Of a DNA stretch of 64,000 bases, positions 42,960-51,700 are shown piece after piece. The notes under the pieces are model-generated. The model was not told the origin of the DNA, searched no databases, and was given only the letters and a program-made list of their open reading frames with translations. Positions within the stretch are counted from its first letter, which is position 1. Each line of letters begins with the position of its first letter. The DNA comes from Plantibacter flavus (GTDB lineage: Bacteria > Actinomycetota > Actinomycetes > Actinomycetales > Microbacteriaceae): assembly GCF_900177615.1 (NCBI RefSeq), contig NZ_FXAP01000001.1:750825-814824 (forward strand). The letters run 5' to 3'. The translations under genes and the position numbers were made by a program.

Positions 42960-42965
42960 TAGATT
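42960..42965 (+). promoter_or_regulatory. -10 box TAGATT
   Basis: TAGATT ends 8 bases before the ATG at 42974. A GAGAGGAG stretch between them could also act as a ribosome site. Confidence 0.45.
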
Positions 42966-42973
42966 GAGAGGAG

Positions 42974-43654
42974 ATGTCCACCACCTTGCAGCTCCTCGAC
43001 GCCACCTCGCTCGCCGACCTCCGCACCTTCCTCGCACGCGCCGCCCGGATCGACGACTCCGGTGTACGACTCCTGGCTGCCGGGGACGTCTTGGCGGTCT
43101 CCGCCCCGGTGCTGCACCCGCAGGGGCTGCTCGACCGGAGTCCGACGATCATCGGGATGCGCACCTTCGCACTCGCCGAACCCGCCACGGCGGACGTCCT
43201 CGCGACCCCGCGTGAACTCATCGACCGCATCGTCCGCACGCTCGGCGGCGTCGCAGACGAGGACCTGGTCGCGGATGCCGGCGAGACCGTGCCGTTCGAG
43301 CTGCCGCCGTCCACGAGGACGGCTCCGTGGGTCGGACAGGCGCCGCCGCGTGGCGGCTGGGAACGCGCGGGCGACGTGGACACCATCGAGCTCGAACTCG
43401 TCGCCAGGACGGGGGCCGCGGAGATCGCCGAGACGCTCCCCACGGCGGTGGGCGATCAGATCGTCCAGAAGGTGCGGTCGCAGGTCTGGTCCCGGCCCCT
43501 CGGCTACGGCCACGGACTCCCGACCGGAGCGGCGTTCGCCGCGGTGGCCCTCGGCTTCATCGCCGAGCCGGAGCGCGCGGCCGTCTTCCGCTCAGGCGGA
43601 TGGGTGCGCTTGAGCACCCGACGCGGGCATGTGCTCGCGGGCGCCGTTTCCTGA
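42974..43654 (+). CDS. Conserved hypothetical protein, 226 residues
   Basis: I do not recognise this soluble protein. It opens with a helical part (TLQLLDATSLADLRTFLARA), then strands (GVRLLAAGDVLAVSAPVLHP, PTIIGMRTFALA). A Pro-rich linker follows near residues 115-130, and the C-terminal half contains RPLGYGHGLPTGAAFAAVALGF. It sits among thioesterase genes, in a position comparable to hypothetical genes beside Rv2475c in M. tuberculosis. The stop is 3 bases from the end of the convergent dehydrogenase gene. Confidence 0.65.
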   Translation: MSTTLQLLDATSLADLRTFLARAARIDDSGVRLLAAGDVLAVSAPVLHPQGLLDRSPTIIGMRTFALAEPATADVLATPRELIDRIVRTLGGVADEDLVADAGETVPFELPPSTRTAPWVGQAPPRGGWERAGDVDTIELELVARTGAAEIAETLPTAVGDQIVQKVRSQVWSRPLGYGHGLPTGAAFAAVALGFIAEPERAAVFRSGGWVRLSTRRGHVLAGAVS

Positions 43655-43657
43655 TCC

Positions 43658-45340
43658 TCAGGCGCCTGCCATCGCGCGGCCGGCGGTCCGACCGCTGAAC
43701 AGACACCCGCCGAGGAAGGTCCCCTCGAGCGCGCGGTAGCCGTGGATCCCTCCACCACCGAAGCCGGCCGCCTCACCGGCGGCGTAGAGGCCGGGCACCG
43801 GGTTCCCGTCCGGGCCGAGGACTCGACTCGCGAGGTCGGTCTCCAGCCCACCGAGGCTCTTGCGGGTCAGGACGTGCAGCTTCACCGCGATGAGCGGTCC
43901 GGCTTTCGGATCGAGGAGCCGGTGCGGTGCGGCGACGCGGATGAGTTTGTCGCCCCGGTAGGAGCGGGCACCGCGGAGCGCGGTGATCTGCAGGTCCTTC
44001 GTGAACGGGTTGTCGATCTCGCGATCGCGGGCCTCCACCTCAGCGATGACGTTCGCCACGTCGATCGGCGTCTCCGGGCTCAGCTCCTGCATGCCGGCGA
44101 CCAGCTCGGTGAGCGTGTCGGCGACGACGAAGTCAGCGCCGTGCTGTTTGAACGCCTCGACCGGCCCGGGCGCTCCAGGGCCGATGCGCTTCGCGAGTAG
44201 CCCGAGGTCCTTCCCGGTGAGGTCGGGGTTCTGCTCGCTCCCCGACAGCGCGAACTCCTTCTCGATGATCCGCTGGGTCAGCACGAACCAGCTGTGGTCG
44301 TGGCCGGTGGCACGCAGGTGCGCGAGGGTACCGAGCGTGTCGAACCCCGGGAAGAGCGGCACCGGGAGCCGCTTCCCGGTCGCGTCGAACCAGAGCGATG
44401 ACGGCCCCGGCAGGATCCTGATGCCGTGCTGCGGCCAGATCGGATCCCAGTTGGTGATGCCTTCGACGTAGTGCCACATCCGGTCGCCGTTGATGAGACG
44501 CCCGCCCGCGCGCTCGCTGATCGCCAGCATGCGTCCGTCGACGTGCGCGGGGACTCCGGAGAGCATGGTCGTCGGCGGCGTCCCGAGCCGGGCCGGCCAC
44601 TGTTCGCGGACGAGGTCGTGGTTCCCTCCGATGCCGCCGCTCGCGACGAGCACCGCGGGCGCCCTGCACGAGAACTCGCCGACGACCTCACGCGTGCTCG
44701 GAGCCCCGCGCTCGGCATGCGACGGGGCGAGCACGGAGCCGCGTACGCCGACGACCGCGCCGTCCTCGGTGAGTAGCTCGTCCACACGGTGCCGGAAGTG
44801 AGCCGACACCGAGCCGTCCTCGACACCGGCGTTCACCCGTCGGACGAAGGGCGCGACGACACCGGGTCCGGTGCCCCAGGTGATGTGGAAGCGGGGAACG
44901 GAGTTGCCGTGGCCGATGGCGCCGTAACCGCCCCGTTCCGCCCAGCCGACGACCGGGAAGAACCGCATGCCCTGCTCGTGGAGCCAGGCGCGCTTCTCGC
45001 CCGCGGCGAAATCGAGGTACGCCTCCGCCCAGCGCTTGGGCCAGTGGTCCTCGGGGCGGTCGAATGCTGCTGCGCCGAACCAGTCCTGGGTCGCGAGCTC
45101 GAGCGAATCACGGACGCCGAGGTGGCGCTGCTCGGGGGAGTCGACCAGGAACAGGCCGCCGAACGACCAGTGCGCCTGGCCACCGAGGTTCGACTCCGGC
45201 TCCTGTTCGAGCAGGATGACCCGCTTGCCGGCGTCGATGAGCTCCGCGGCGGCGACGAGCCCGGCCAGCCCGCTGCCGATCACGATCGCGTCGGCCTCGG
45301 TTCGATCGGCGGACGAATCGGGCGGGACGGCTGCTGGCAT
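43658..45340 (-). CDS. FAD-binding dehydrogenase (KstD/fumarate reductase-like flavoprotein)
   Basis: The 560-residue flavoprotein has an N-terminal Rossmann motif IVIGSGLAGLVAAAEL with ILLEQEPESNLGG, and a C-terminal FAD segment PGLYAAGEAAGFGGGGIHGYRALEG (in parts). The family includes ketosteroid 1-dehydrogenases and fumarate-reductase flavoprotein-like oxidases. This member is of the type usually labelled FAD-binding dehydrogenase without a known substrate. The ATG follows AAGGAG. It lies 55 bases downstream of the globin gene on the same strand and may be part of that transcript. Confidence 0.88.
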   Translation of the reverse strand: MPAAVPPDSSADRTEADAIVIGSGLAGLVAAAELIDAGKRVILLEQEPESNLGGQAHWSFGGLFLVDSPEQRHLGVRDSLELATQDWFGAAAFDRPEDHWPKRWAEAYLDFAAGEKRAWLHEQGMRFFPVVGWAERGGYGAIGHGNSVPRFHITWGTGPGVVAPFVRRVNAGVEDGSVSAHFRHRVDELLTEDGAVVGVRGSVLAPSHAERGAPSTREVVGEFSCRAPAVLVASGGIGGNHDLVREQWPARLGTPPTTMLSGVPAHVDGRMLAISERAGGRLINGDRMWHYVEGITNWDPIWPQHGIRILPGPSSLWFDATGKRLPVPLFPGFDTLGTLAHLRATGHDHSWFVLTQRIIEKEFALSGSEQNPDLTGKDLGLLAKRIGPGAPGPVEAFKQHGADFVVADTLTELVAGMQELSPETPIDVANVIAEVEARDREIDNPFTKDLQITALRGARSYRGDKLIRVAAPHRLLDPKAGPLIAVKLHVLTRKSLGGLETDLASRVLGPDGNPVPGLYAAGEAAGFGGGGIHGYRALEGTFLGGCLFSGRTAGRAMAGA

Positions 45341-45395
45341 CTGCTGACTCCTTCGGCACGGACGTGCGTCCGATCCTACGACCGTGCAGCCGGAA

Positions 45396-45824
45396 TCAGA
45401 GGAGACTGCGGCGCGGAGCCCCTGGATCCTCGTCGAAGGTGTTGACCATGGCGTGGGCTGCCCGCTCGAGGTAGTCCCAGAGCGTCGCCTCGTGCACCGG
45501 CGCGAGGTCGAGGCTGTCGACAGCGGCCCGCATGTGCAGCAGCCAGCGGTCGCGAGCGTCGGGGTTCACGTGGAAGGGCTGGTGCCGGAGGCGAAGACGC
45601 GGGTGGCCCCGTTCGGCGCTGTAGGTGCCGGGCCCGCCCCAGTACTGCTCGAGGAAGAGCATCAGCCGGTCGGCCGCCGGACCGAGGTCCTCCTCGGGGT
45701 ACATCGGTTTCAGGACGGGGTCGCCGGCCACGCCGCGGTAGAACTCGTCGACGAGGGCCTTGAAGGTGGCGTGTCCGCCGACCTGCTCGTAGAAGGACAT
45801 GCCTGGTGCCTGGGAGTCGGTCAC
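45396..45824 (-). CDS. Truncated haemoglobin, group II (trHbO/GlbO-like)
   Basis: The 142-residue globin shows group II features: a B10-region Tyr in DEFYRGVAGD, EQYWGGPGTYS in the CD/E region, the RLRLRHQPF stretch with the proximal (F8) histidine, and Trp G8 in RDRWLLHM. Such proteins bind O2 and may protect against reactive nitrogen or oxygen species. The GTG at 45824, preceded by GAGAGGG, is chosen because it overlaps the mscS stop (GTGA). An ATG at 45800 is a shorter option. The coupling suggests co-expression with the mechanosensitive channel. Confidence 0.93.
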   Translation of the reverse strand: MTDSQAPGMSFYEQVGGHATFKALVDEFYRGVAGDPVLKPMYPEEDLGPAADRLMLFLEQYWGGPGTYSAERGHPRLRLRHQPFHVNPDARDRWLLHMRAAVDSLDLAPVHEATLWDYLERAAHAMVNTFDEDPGAPRRSLL

Positions 45825-46828
45825 TGCTGCCCTCTCGGGGGTCGCTTGGTCTTCGGCGCCCGCGGCGGGACCACCGTGGTCGGGTGGGTGCGCGGGGGAC
45901 GCGAACCGGTCACGCTCGCGGCACCTTCGAAGCCCGAGAGGACGATGCTGTTGAGCGACGGCAGTTTGACGTCCATCTCGTCGACGGCGCGCTTCAACCG
46001 CATCCGCAGTTCGCGAGCCACGTCGTCCTTGGCACTCGTGCGCGTCTTGATGACCAGGCGGATGACGAGGGCGTCGCCCGAGATCGACTCGAGACCCCAC
46101 AGTTCAGGCTTCTCGAGGATGCGGGAGCGCCACTTGGGGTCGTGGGCGAGCTCGTTCGCCGTGTCGAGCATGCGCTCCTGGACGGCCTCGACATCGGTGT
46201 CGTACGGGATCGCCAGATCGATGATGACCCGCGACCACCCCTGCGACATGTTGCCGACCCGCAGGATCTCGCCGTTCCGGACGAACCAGAGCGTGCCGTT
46301 GACGTCGCGCACCTGGGTGATCCGGATGCCGACGGTCTCGACGACGCCGGTGGCGGGCCCCAGGTCGACCACGTCGCCCACACCCAGCTGGTCCTCGACC
46401 ACCATGAACAGGCCGTTGAGGATGTCCTTGACGATGTTCTGCGCGCCGAAACCGAGACCGGCACCGACCGCCGCAGTGAGCAGGGCGAAGGAGCCGATGA
46501 TGCTCGGGTCGATGACGTTCACGACCAGGATGGCCGCGATGATGACGATGGTGACGTTGACGATGTTGCTGAGCACGGTTCCGAGGGTCCGCGTGCGCTG
46601 GACGAGTCGGACGGCGGCGAGCGGCGAGGCGAGCAGCGATTGCGTATCGGTGACGTCGGCGCTCTTCTTGACGCCGGTCACGATGCGGCCCACGACGCGT
46701 CGGATGACGAATCGGAGTACCCAAGCGGCGGCGAACGCCAGGCCGATCACGACCACCACGCCGATGATCTTCCACCCCGCCGTCCAGAGGAAGGCGGTCA
46801 CGTCAGGCCAGATCTCATCCCAGTTCAT
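45821..46828 (-). CDS. Small-conductance mechanosensitive channel (MscS family)
   Basis: The 335-residue protein has about three N-terminal membrane helices (residues 15-40, 75-100, 105-135). The pore-lining TM3 carries the Gly/Ala pattern AAVGAGLGFGAQNIVKDILNG. It is followed by the beta domain (VGDVVDLGPATGVVETVGIR) and a cytoplasmic alpha/beta domain. It opens under membrane tension to release solutes during hypo-osmotic shock. The tail is Arg/Pro-rich. The ATG lies 9 bases after a leftward TACACT box. Confidence 0.94.
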   Translation of the reverse strand: MNWDEIWPDVTAFLWTAGWKIIGVVVVIGLAFAAAWVLRFVIRRVVGRIVTGVKKSADVTDTQSLLASPLAAVRLVQRTRTLGTVLSNIVNVTIVIIAAILVVNVIDPSIIGSFALLTAAVGAGLGFGAQNIVKDILNGLFMVVEDQLGVGDVVDLGPATGVVETVGIRITQVRDVNGTLWFVRNGEILRVGNMSQGWSRVIIDLAIPYDTDVEAVQERMLDTANELAHDPKWRSRILEKPELWGLESISGDALVIRLVIKTRTSAKDDVARELRMRLKRAVDEMDVKLPSLNSIVLSGFEGAASVTGSRPPRTHPTTVVPPRAPKTKRPPRGQQ

Positions 46829-46837
46829 ATGCGACTC

Positions 46838-46843
46838 AGTGTA
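46838..46843 (-). promoter_or_regulatory. -10 box TACACT for mscS-globin
   Basis: TACACT read leftward lies 9 bases before the mscS ATG at 46828. It should drive the overlapping mscS-globin pair. Confidence 0.4.
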
Positions 46844-46909
46844 TCGAGCGACCCGGAGTGAACCGTGTGAGCCGCCCGGGTGCGAGCCGGACGGTGCCTG
46901 CGTGAACGG

Positions 46910-47584
46910 TCATGGACGCACGAGTCCGTGCTTGTAGGCGAAGATGACCGCCTGCACGCGGTCGCGCAGCTGCAGCTTCATGAGCACGCGACCGACGTGC
47001 GTCTTCACCGTCGACTCGGAGAGGACGAAGTGGGCGGCGATCTCCGCGTTGCTCAGGCCTTCCGCCATGGCGACGAGGATGTCGTGCTCCCGCGGTGTCA
47101 GCTCGGCGAGTTCTGTTGCCGAGCCGTCCTCGGCGGCCGCGGGCGTGCCGGGGAGGGCCGTCGCGAAGAGTTCGAGCATCCGCTTCGTGATGCGGGTCGA
47201 GACGGCGGCGTCGCCGGCGTGGACCGCGCGGATCGCGGACGTCAGCTCGTTCGGCAGGGCGTCCTTCAGGAGGAAGCCGCTCGCGCCGGCCCGCAGCGCT
47301 CCGAAGGCGTACTCGTCGAGGTCGAAGGTCGTCAGGATGATGATGCGGCTGTCGGGGTTCGCGGCGACGATCCTCCTGGTCGCCTCGATCCCGTCGAGTC
47401 CCGGCATCCGGACGTCCATGAGGATCACGTCGGGCCGCAGGGTGGCGGCGAGGTGGATCGCCTCGGCGCCGTTCGAAGCCTCGCCGACCACGTCCAGATC
47501 GTCCTCCGCGCCGAGCACGAGACCGAATCCGAGCCGGATGAGCTGTTGGTCGTCGACGAGCAGGATGCGGACGGGATCGGTCAT
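46910..47584 (-). CDS. Two-component response regulator, NarL/LuxR family
   Basis: The 224-residue regulator has a receiver domain with LLVDDQQLIRLG, the phospho-acceptor Asp in ILMDVRMPGLDG (near residue 54), and FLLKDALPNE containing the conserved Lys. A C-terminal LuxR-type helix-turn-helix follows (LTPREHDILVAMAEGLSNAE... STVKTHVGRVLMKL). The ATG overlaps the stop of the histidine kinase gene (ATGA), so the two are translationally coupled. The target genes and signal are unknown. Confidence 0.94.
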   Translation of the reverse strand: MTDPVRILLVDDQQLIRLGFGLVLGAEDDLDVVGEASNGAEAIHLAATLRPDVILMDVRMPGLDGIEATRRIVAANPDSRIIILTTFDLDEYAFGALRAGASGFLLKDALPNELTSAIRAVHAGDAAVSTRITKRMLELFATALPGTPAAAEDGSATELAELTPREHDILVAMAEGLSNAEIAAHFVLSESTVKTHVGRVLMKLQLRDRVQAVIFAYKHGLVRP

Positions 47585-48870
47585 GGTGTGGTTCCTCGTG
47601 GTTCGGTGGTCGGCGGGGACGTTCTCGTCGGGCGTGGTTCCAGCGGGAGGAGGGCATGGACGCGCCACAGCCGATCGCCGACGGCTCCGGCGGTGACCCG
47701 ACCCCCTTGGAACGCGACGCGTTCACGGAGGCCCAGTAACCCCTGGCCGGCGCCGAGCGACGGCGCGTCCGGAATGGACCCGTCGTTCTCGACGATGAGC
47801 TCGAGGTGCTCGTCGTCGGTGGTGATGACGACGTCGACGCGCTTCGGCCGCTCGGAGTACCGCAGGGCGTTCGTGAGTGCCTCCTGCGTGATGCGGTGCA
47901 CGGCGAGCAGGATCGACGGGTCGTCCGTCGACGGCCCCGAGACGGTGAGGGCGACCGGTAGGCCGAGCCCGCGGAAGGTCTCGACGAGCGCGGGGATCGA
48001 CGCGGCGTCGGGTTGCGGAGCGAGGGGTGCGCTGCCGGTCTCGCGGAGGACACCGAGCATGCGTCGCATGTCGACGAGGGAGCCGCGGGCGGCGTCGGTG
48101 ACGGCGGTCATGGCGGACCGGGACGCCGCCGGGTCCTTCGTCGCCAGGGCCCCCTCGCTCAGTGCGACGATGACGGTGAGACTGTGGGAGACGATGTCGT
48201 GCATCTCGCGGGCGATGCGGGTCCGCTCGGCGACGGCGGCGAGCTGGGCCTGCTGGTCGCGCTCACGGGCCAGCTGCGCCGCCCGATCGACGAGGGCTTC
48301 GACGTACCGCTTGCGATTGCCGACGTTGATCCCGATCAGCAGCCCGAAGAGCGCGAAGAGGACGACCGAGATGATGGTCTGCTGCGGCTCTCCCGGCGCG
48401 TGTGGCGCGGCCCAGGGCAGGAACGGGGCGAGGACGGCGACCACCGCTGCGGTGGCGAACGCCTGCCAGCCGAGTGCGACGGTCCGGTACACGGCCACGG
48501 AGTAGAGCAGGATCGGCACCGCGAACGCGTCGACGCCCACCGTCTGTGCGACCGAGACGAGCCCGACGGCGATGACGAGCACGGTCATCGCGAGCGGGCG
48601 CCGTCGCCTGAGCAGGACAGCGAGCGTCGTGATGCCCACGATCGCGACGGCGAGCGCGATGCGACCAGGCTGGGCCGCCAGGTCGACGTCGAACCACTCG
48701 ACGGTGCTGACGGAGAGCGCGACGAGGAGGTACCCGGCGGCGATGAGCGAGTCGGCGGTCCACGGATGCCTCGACCACCAGCGTCGGACGACCCCGGGCG
48801 GGCGCGGGAGCATCAGTGCGGCCTCCGTCGCGGCCCGGTCCCGGTCGGAGGACGGCTTCCGAGCGGTCAC
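47581..48870 (-). CDS. Sensor histidine kinase, NarX/HisKA_3 type
   Basis: The 429-residue membrane kinase has about five or six N-terminal helices (residues 45-210), a short coiled linker and the DHp motif RIAREMHDIVSHSLTVI with the phospho-His. The ATPase domain carries ITQEALTNALRYS and GAGQGLLGLRERV. The GTG at 48870 overlaps the TGA of a possible 16-codon upstream ORF (GTGA). An ATG at 48813 with GGAGG 8 bases upstream is an alternative start giving 410 residues. It lacks a large extracellular sensor domain and may sense membrane state, like other short intramembrane kinases. Confidence 0.92.
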   Translation of the reverse strand: MTARKPSSDRDRAATEAALMLPRPPGVVRRWWSRHPWTADSLIAAGYLLVALSVSTVEWFDVDLAAQPGRIALAVAIVGITTLAVLLRRRRPLAMTVLVIAVGLVSVAQTVGVDAFAVPILLYSVAVYRTVALGWQAFATAAVVAVLAPFLPWAAPHAPGEPQQTIISVVLFALFGLLIGINVGNRKRYVEALVDRAAQLARERDQQAQLAAVAERTRIAREMHDIVSHSLTVIVALSEGALATKDPAASRSAMTAVTDAARGSLVDMRRMLGVLRETGSAPLAPQPDAASIPALVETFRGLGLPVALTVSGPSTDDPSILLAVHRITQEALTNALRYSERPKRVDVVITTDDEHLELIVENDGSIPDAPSLGAGQGLLGLRERVAFQGGRVTAGAVGDRLWRVHALLPLEPRPTRTSPPTTEPRGTTP

Positions 48871-48917
48871 GACGAGGACGACCCTGAGGGTCGGTCGTCG
48901 TTCACTGGGCCGCGCAT
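48867..48917 (-). CDS. Possible 16-codon leader ORF upstream of the histidine kinase
   Basis: The frame ATG CGC GGC ... TGA encodes MRGPVNDDRPSGSSSS. Its ATG lies 6 bases after a leftward TATCCT box, and its TGA overlaps the GTG of the kinase gene. It could be a leaderless leader peptide that feeds ribosomes into the kinase ORF. It may equally be chance, since the kinase could start at 48813. Confidence 0.35.
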   Translation of the reverse strand: MRGPVNDDRPSGSSSS

Positions 48918-48923
48918 CCCTCC

Positions 48924-48929
48924 AGGATA
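48924..48929 (-). promoter_or_regulatory. -10 box TATCCT for the two-component system
   Basis: TATCCT read leftward lies 6 bases before the ATG of the short leader ORF at 48917 and just after the pepN terminator hairpin. Confidence 0.45.
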
Positions 48930-48931
48930 CG

Positions 48932-48972
48932 GAGAACCCCTCCACAGCGGGTCGTGCCGTGGAGGGGTTCTC
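48932..48972 (-). terminator. Terminator after pepN
   Basis: A 14-bp perfect stem (GAGAACCCCTCCAC/GTGGAGGGGTTCTC) with a 13-base loop lies 43 bases after the pepN stop. Confidence 0.75.
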
Positions 48973-49014
48973 GCCAGAGGATCCTGGTACCGGAGTGCTA
49001 TCCGGCCGAGTGGA

Positions 49015-51558
49015 TCACGCGGCGTCCCGTGCCTGTGCCGCGAGTGCGCGCTCGACCCCGGCGAGGGCTTCGACGAGCATGCGTCGGAGTGCCGGGACAT
49101 CGGCGTTGGCTTCCAACCACGCGCGGGTGCGGTCGCGGAGCTCGGTCGAGGCGAGCGCCGCCGGGTAGAGCCCCTCGACGATGTACTCGGCGATCTTGTA
49201 GCTGCGCGACTCCCAGACCGACGTGAGCGCGGCGAAGTACGGCTCCACGAGCGGCTGCAGGACGGCGGGGTCGATGACGTGCCCGAACCCGAGACCGACG
49301 TTCCGGACGATCGCGTTCGGCTGGTCGTCGTGCTCGACGACCGAGTCGAACGCTGCGCGCTTGCCCTCGACGGTGGGGATCGTCGCCCGTGCACGAGCGG
49401 CCGCCTGCGCGCCGTTCGCCGTGTTGTCCTCGGCGAGCGCCGCATCGATGTCCGAACCGTCCGCGAGACCGAGGAGGACCAGGCCCTCGAGGAGCTCCCA
49501 GCGGAGGTCGGTGTCGATCTCCAGGCCCGGGAGTGCCGCGGAGCCGTCGCGCAGTGCACGCAGGTGCTCGCCGTGCTCAGGGGTCGAGGCGAGGGCGGCG
49601 AAGAACTTCACGAACTGGAACTGCGCGTCGGAGCCGGCCTCCGCCTCCTGGGCGAGCGTCCAGAGCGCGTCGCCGACCCGGGAGATGGTCGCCAGGCGGC
49701 GTTCCGGAGCGACGTAGTTGCGCGCGGCCAGACCGAGCTGGCCGAGCGTGGTGCGCAGGGTCGTCGACTCGGTCTCCGTGGCGATGTTCCCGAGGACGAG
49801 CTCCACGTAGTCGGAGGCGCTCGACTCGGCGTCGCGGGTCGCGTCCCAGGCAGCGCCCCAGACCAGCGAGCGCGCGAGCGGGTCCTCGATCGAGGCGAGG
49901 TGGCCGATCGCCGTCGCGAGCGACCGCTCGTCGAGGCGGATCTTCGCGTAGGCGAGGTCGTCGTCGTTCAGCAGCACCAGGTCGGGCTGCGTCTCACCGA
50001 CGAGCTCCGGCACCTCGGTGAGCGCCCCGTCGACGTCGAGTTCGACGCGTTGGGTGCGGACGAGCTTGCCGTCCTGCAGCCGGTACAGGCCGATGGCGAG
50101 TCGGTGCGGACGCAGCGTGTCGTAGTCCGCGGGGACCGTCTGCCGGACGGCGAACGCGGTGAACGCGCCGTCGGCGTCGACCGTGAACTCCGGGCTCAAC
50201 GTCCCGACCCCGGCGGTCTCGAGCCACAGTTTCGACCACTCGCGGAGGTCGCGGCCGCTCGTCGCCTCGAGCTCGACGAGCAGGTCGTCGAGCACGGTGT
50301 TGCCGAACTCGTGCTTGCGGAAGTAGTTGCCGACGCCGGCGAAGAACGCCTCGATGCCCACCCAGGCGGCGAGCTGCTTCAGGACGGAGCCGCCCTTGGC
50401 GTAGGTGATGCCGTCGAAGTTGACCTGGACGTCCTCGAGGTCGTTGATGGTCGCGACGATCGGGTGCGTCGACGGCAGCTGGTCCTGCCGGTACGCCCAG
50501 GTCTTCTCCATCGCGTTGAAGGTCGTCCACGCCTCGGTCCATTCGGTGGCCTCCGCGGTGGCGATCGTCGAAGCCCATTCCGCGAACGACTCGTTCAACC
50601 ACAGGTCGTTCCACCACTTCATGGTGACGAGGTCGCCGAACCACATGTGGGCCAGCTCGTGCAGGATCGTGACGACCCGGCGCTCCTTGATCGCGTCGGT
50701 CACCTTCGAGCGGAACACGTAGGTCTCGGTGAAGGTCACCGCGCCGGCGTTCTCCATCGCGCCCGCGTTGAACTCGGGGACGAAGAGCTGGTCGTACTTC
50801 TCGAACGGGTACGGGTACGCGAACTTCTCCTCGTAGTACGCGAAGCCCTGACGCGTCTTCTCGAAGATGTAGTCGGCGTCGAGGTACTCCGCCAGGCTCT
50901 TGCGAGCGAAGACGCCCAGCGGGATGGTCCGGCCGTCGCTCGAGGTGAGCTCGCTGCGCACCACGTCGTACGGGCCGGCCACGATCGCGGTGATGTAAGA
51001 GGAGATGCGCTGCGTGGGTGCGAAGCTCCAGGTCGCCGCGCCGTCGTGCGCCGGTACCGGCTCAGGCGTGGGGGAGTTGCTGACGACCTGCCAGGCCGCG
51101 GGCGCCGTGATCGTGAAGGAGAACGTCGCCTTCAGATCGGGCTGCTCGAAGACCGCGAACACCCGACGGGAGTCCGGCACCTCGAACTGGCTGTACAGGT
51201 ACACCTCGCCGTCGACGGGGTCGACGAAGCGGTGGAGGCCCTCACCGGTGTTGGTGTACTCGGCGTCCGCGTCGACGACGAGCACGTTCTCCGCAGCGAG
51301 GCCGTCGAGCTGGATGCGCACGCCGTCGGAGACGGTCGACGGGTCGAGCTCGACGCCGTTCAGCGTGACGGAGTGGACGGTGCGCGTCATGGCGTCGATG
51401 AAGGTCGAAGCACCCGGTTCACCGGTGAAGCGGACGGTCGTGGTGCTGCGGAACACCTCGGGACCGGTCGTGAGGTCGAGCACGACCTCGTAGCTCGACG
51501 TGTCGACGAGCGCTCTGCGCTCCTGGGCTTCGACTCGGGTGAGGTTCTCTCCTGGCAC
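49015..51558 (-). CDS. pepN: Aminopeptidase N (M1 family, actinobacterial type)
   Basis: PepN removes N-terminal residues from peptides in the cytoplasm. The 847-residue M1 metallopeptidase has the exopeptidase motif GAMENAGAVTF (near 269), the zinc motif HELAHMWFGD (near 300) with the third ligand in NESFAEW, and an ERAP1-like helical C-terminal domain. The GTG start is preceded by AGGGAG. It is divergent from the Rv2466c-like gene, the same arrangement as Rv2467/Rv2466c in M. tuberculosis. Confidence 0.96.
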   Translation of the reverse strand: MPGENLTRVEAQERRALVDTSSYEVVLDLTTGPEVFRSTTTVRFTGEPGASTFIDAMTRTVHSVTLNGVELDPSTVSDGVRIQLDGLAAENVLVVDADAEYTNTGEGLHRFVDPVDGEVYLYSQFEVPDSRRVFAVFEQPDLKATFSFTITAPAAWQVVSNSPTPEPVPAHDGAATWSFAPTQRISSYITAIVAGPYDVVRSELTSSDGRTIPLGVFARKSLAEYLDADYIFEKTRQGFAYYEEKFAYPYPFEKYDQLFVPEFNAGAMENAGAVTFTETYVFRSKVTDAIKERRVVTILHELAHMWFGDLVTMKWWNDLWLNESFAEWASTIATAEATEWTEAWTTFNAMEKTWAYRQDQLPSTHPIVATINDLEDVQVNFDGITYAKGGSVLKQLAAWVGIEAFFAGVGNYFRKHEFGNTVLDDLLVELEATSGRDLREWSKLWLETAGVGTLSPEFTVDADGAFTAFAVRQTVPADYDTLRPHRLAIGLYRLQDGKLVRTQRVELDVDGALTEVPELVGETQPDLVLLNDDDLAYAKIRLDERSLATAIGHLASIEDPLARSLVWGAAWDATRDAESSASDYVELVLGNIATETESTTLRTTLGQLGLAARNYVAPERRLATISRVGDALWTLAQEAEAGSDAQFQFVKFFAALASTPEHGEHLRALRDGSAALPGLEIDTDLRWELLEGLVLLGLADGSDIDAALAEDNTANGAQAAARARATIPTVEGKRAAFDSVVEHDDQPNAIVRNVGLGFGHVIDPAVLQPLVEPYFAALTSVWESRSYKIAEYIVEGLYPAALASTELRDRTRAWLEANADVPALRRMLVEALAGVERALAAQARDAA

Positions 51559-51688
51559 AACTGCTCCCTGGTGTTGATGGACACGTGACGTGTGAACTGC
51601 ACGTGGTCGCTCGTGACGACCGCGGCACGGTCAACCAGCCTAGACCCGCCGTCCGTCCGATTCGGGGGAGTCGACGGTGATCGGCGCG

Positions 51689-51694
51689 TAGGGT
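51689..51694 (+). promoter_or_regulatory. -10 box TAGGGT for the Rv2466c-like gene
   Basis: TAGGGT ends 6 bases before the ATG at 51701, a leaderless arrangement. Confidence 0.45.
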
Positions 51695-51700
51695 GACGAC

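Noticed and set aside
48013-51588. Rightward 1191-codon frame opposite pepN and the histidine kinase
   Set aside because: It spans two unrelated leftward genes, the terminator between them and a promoter. No real gene would do so.
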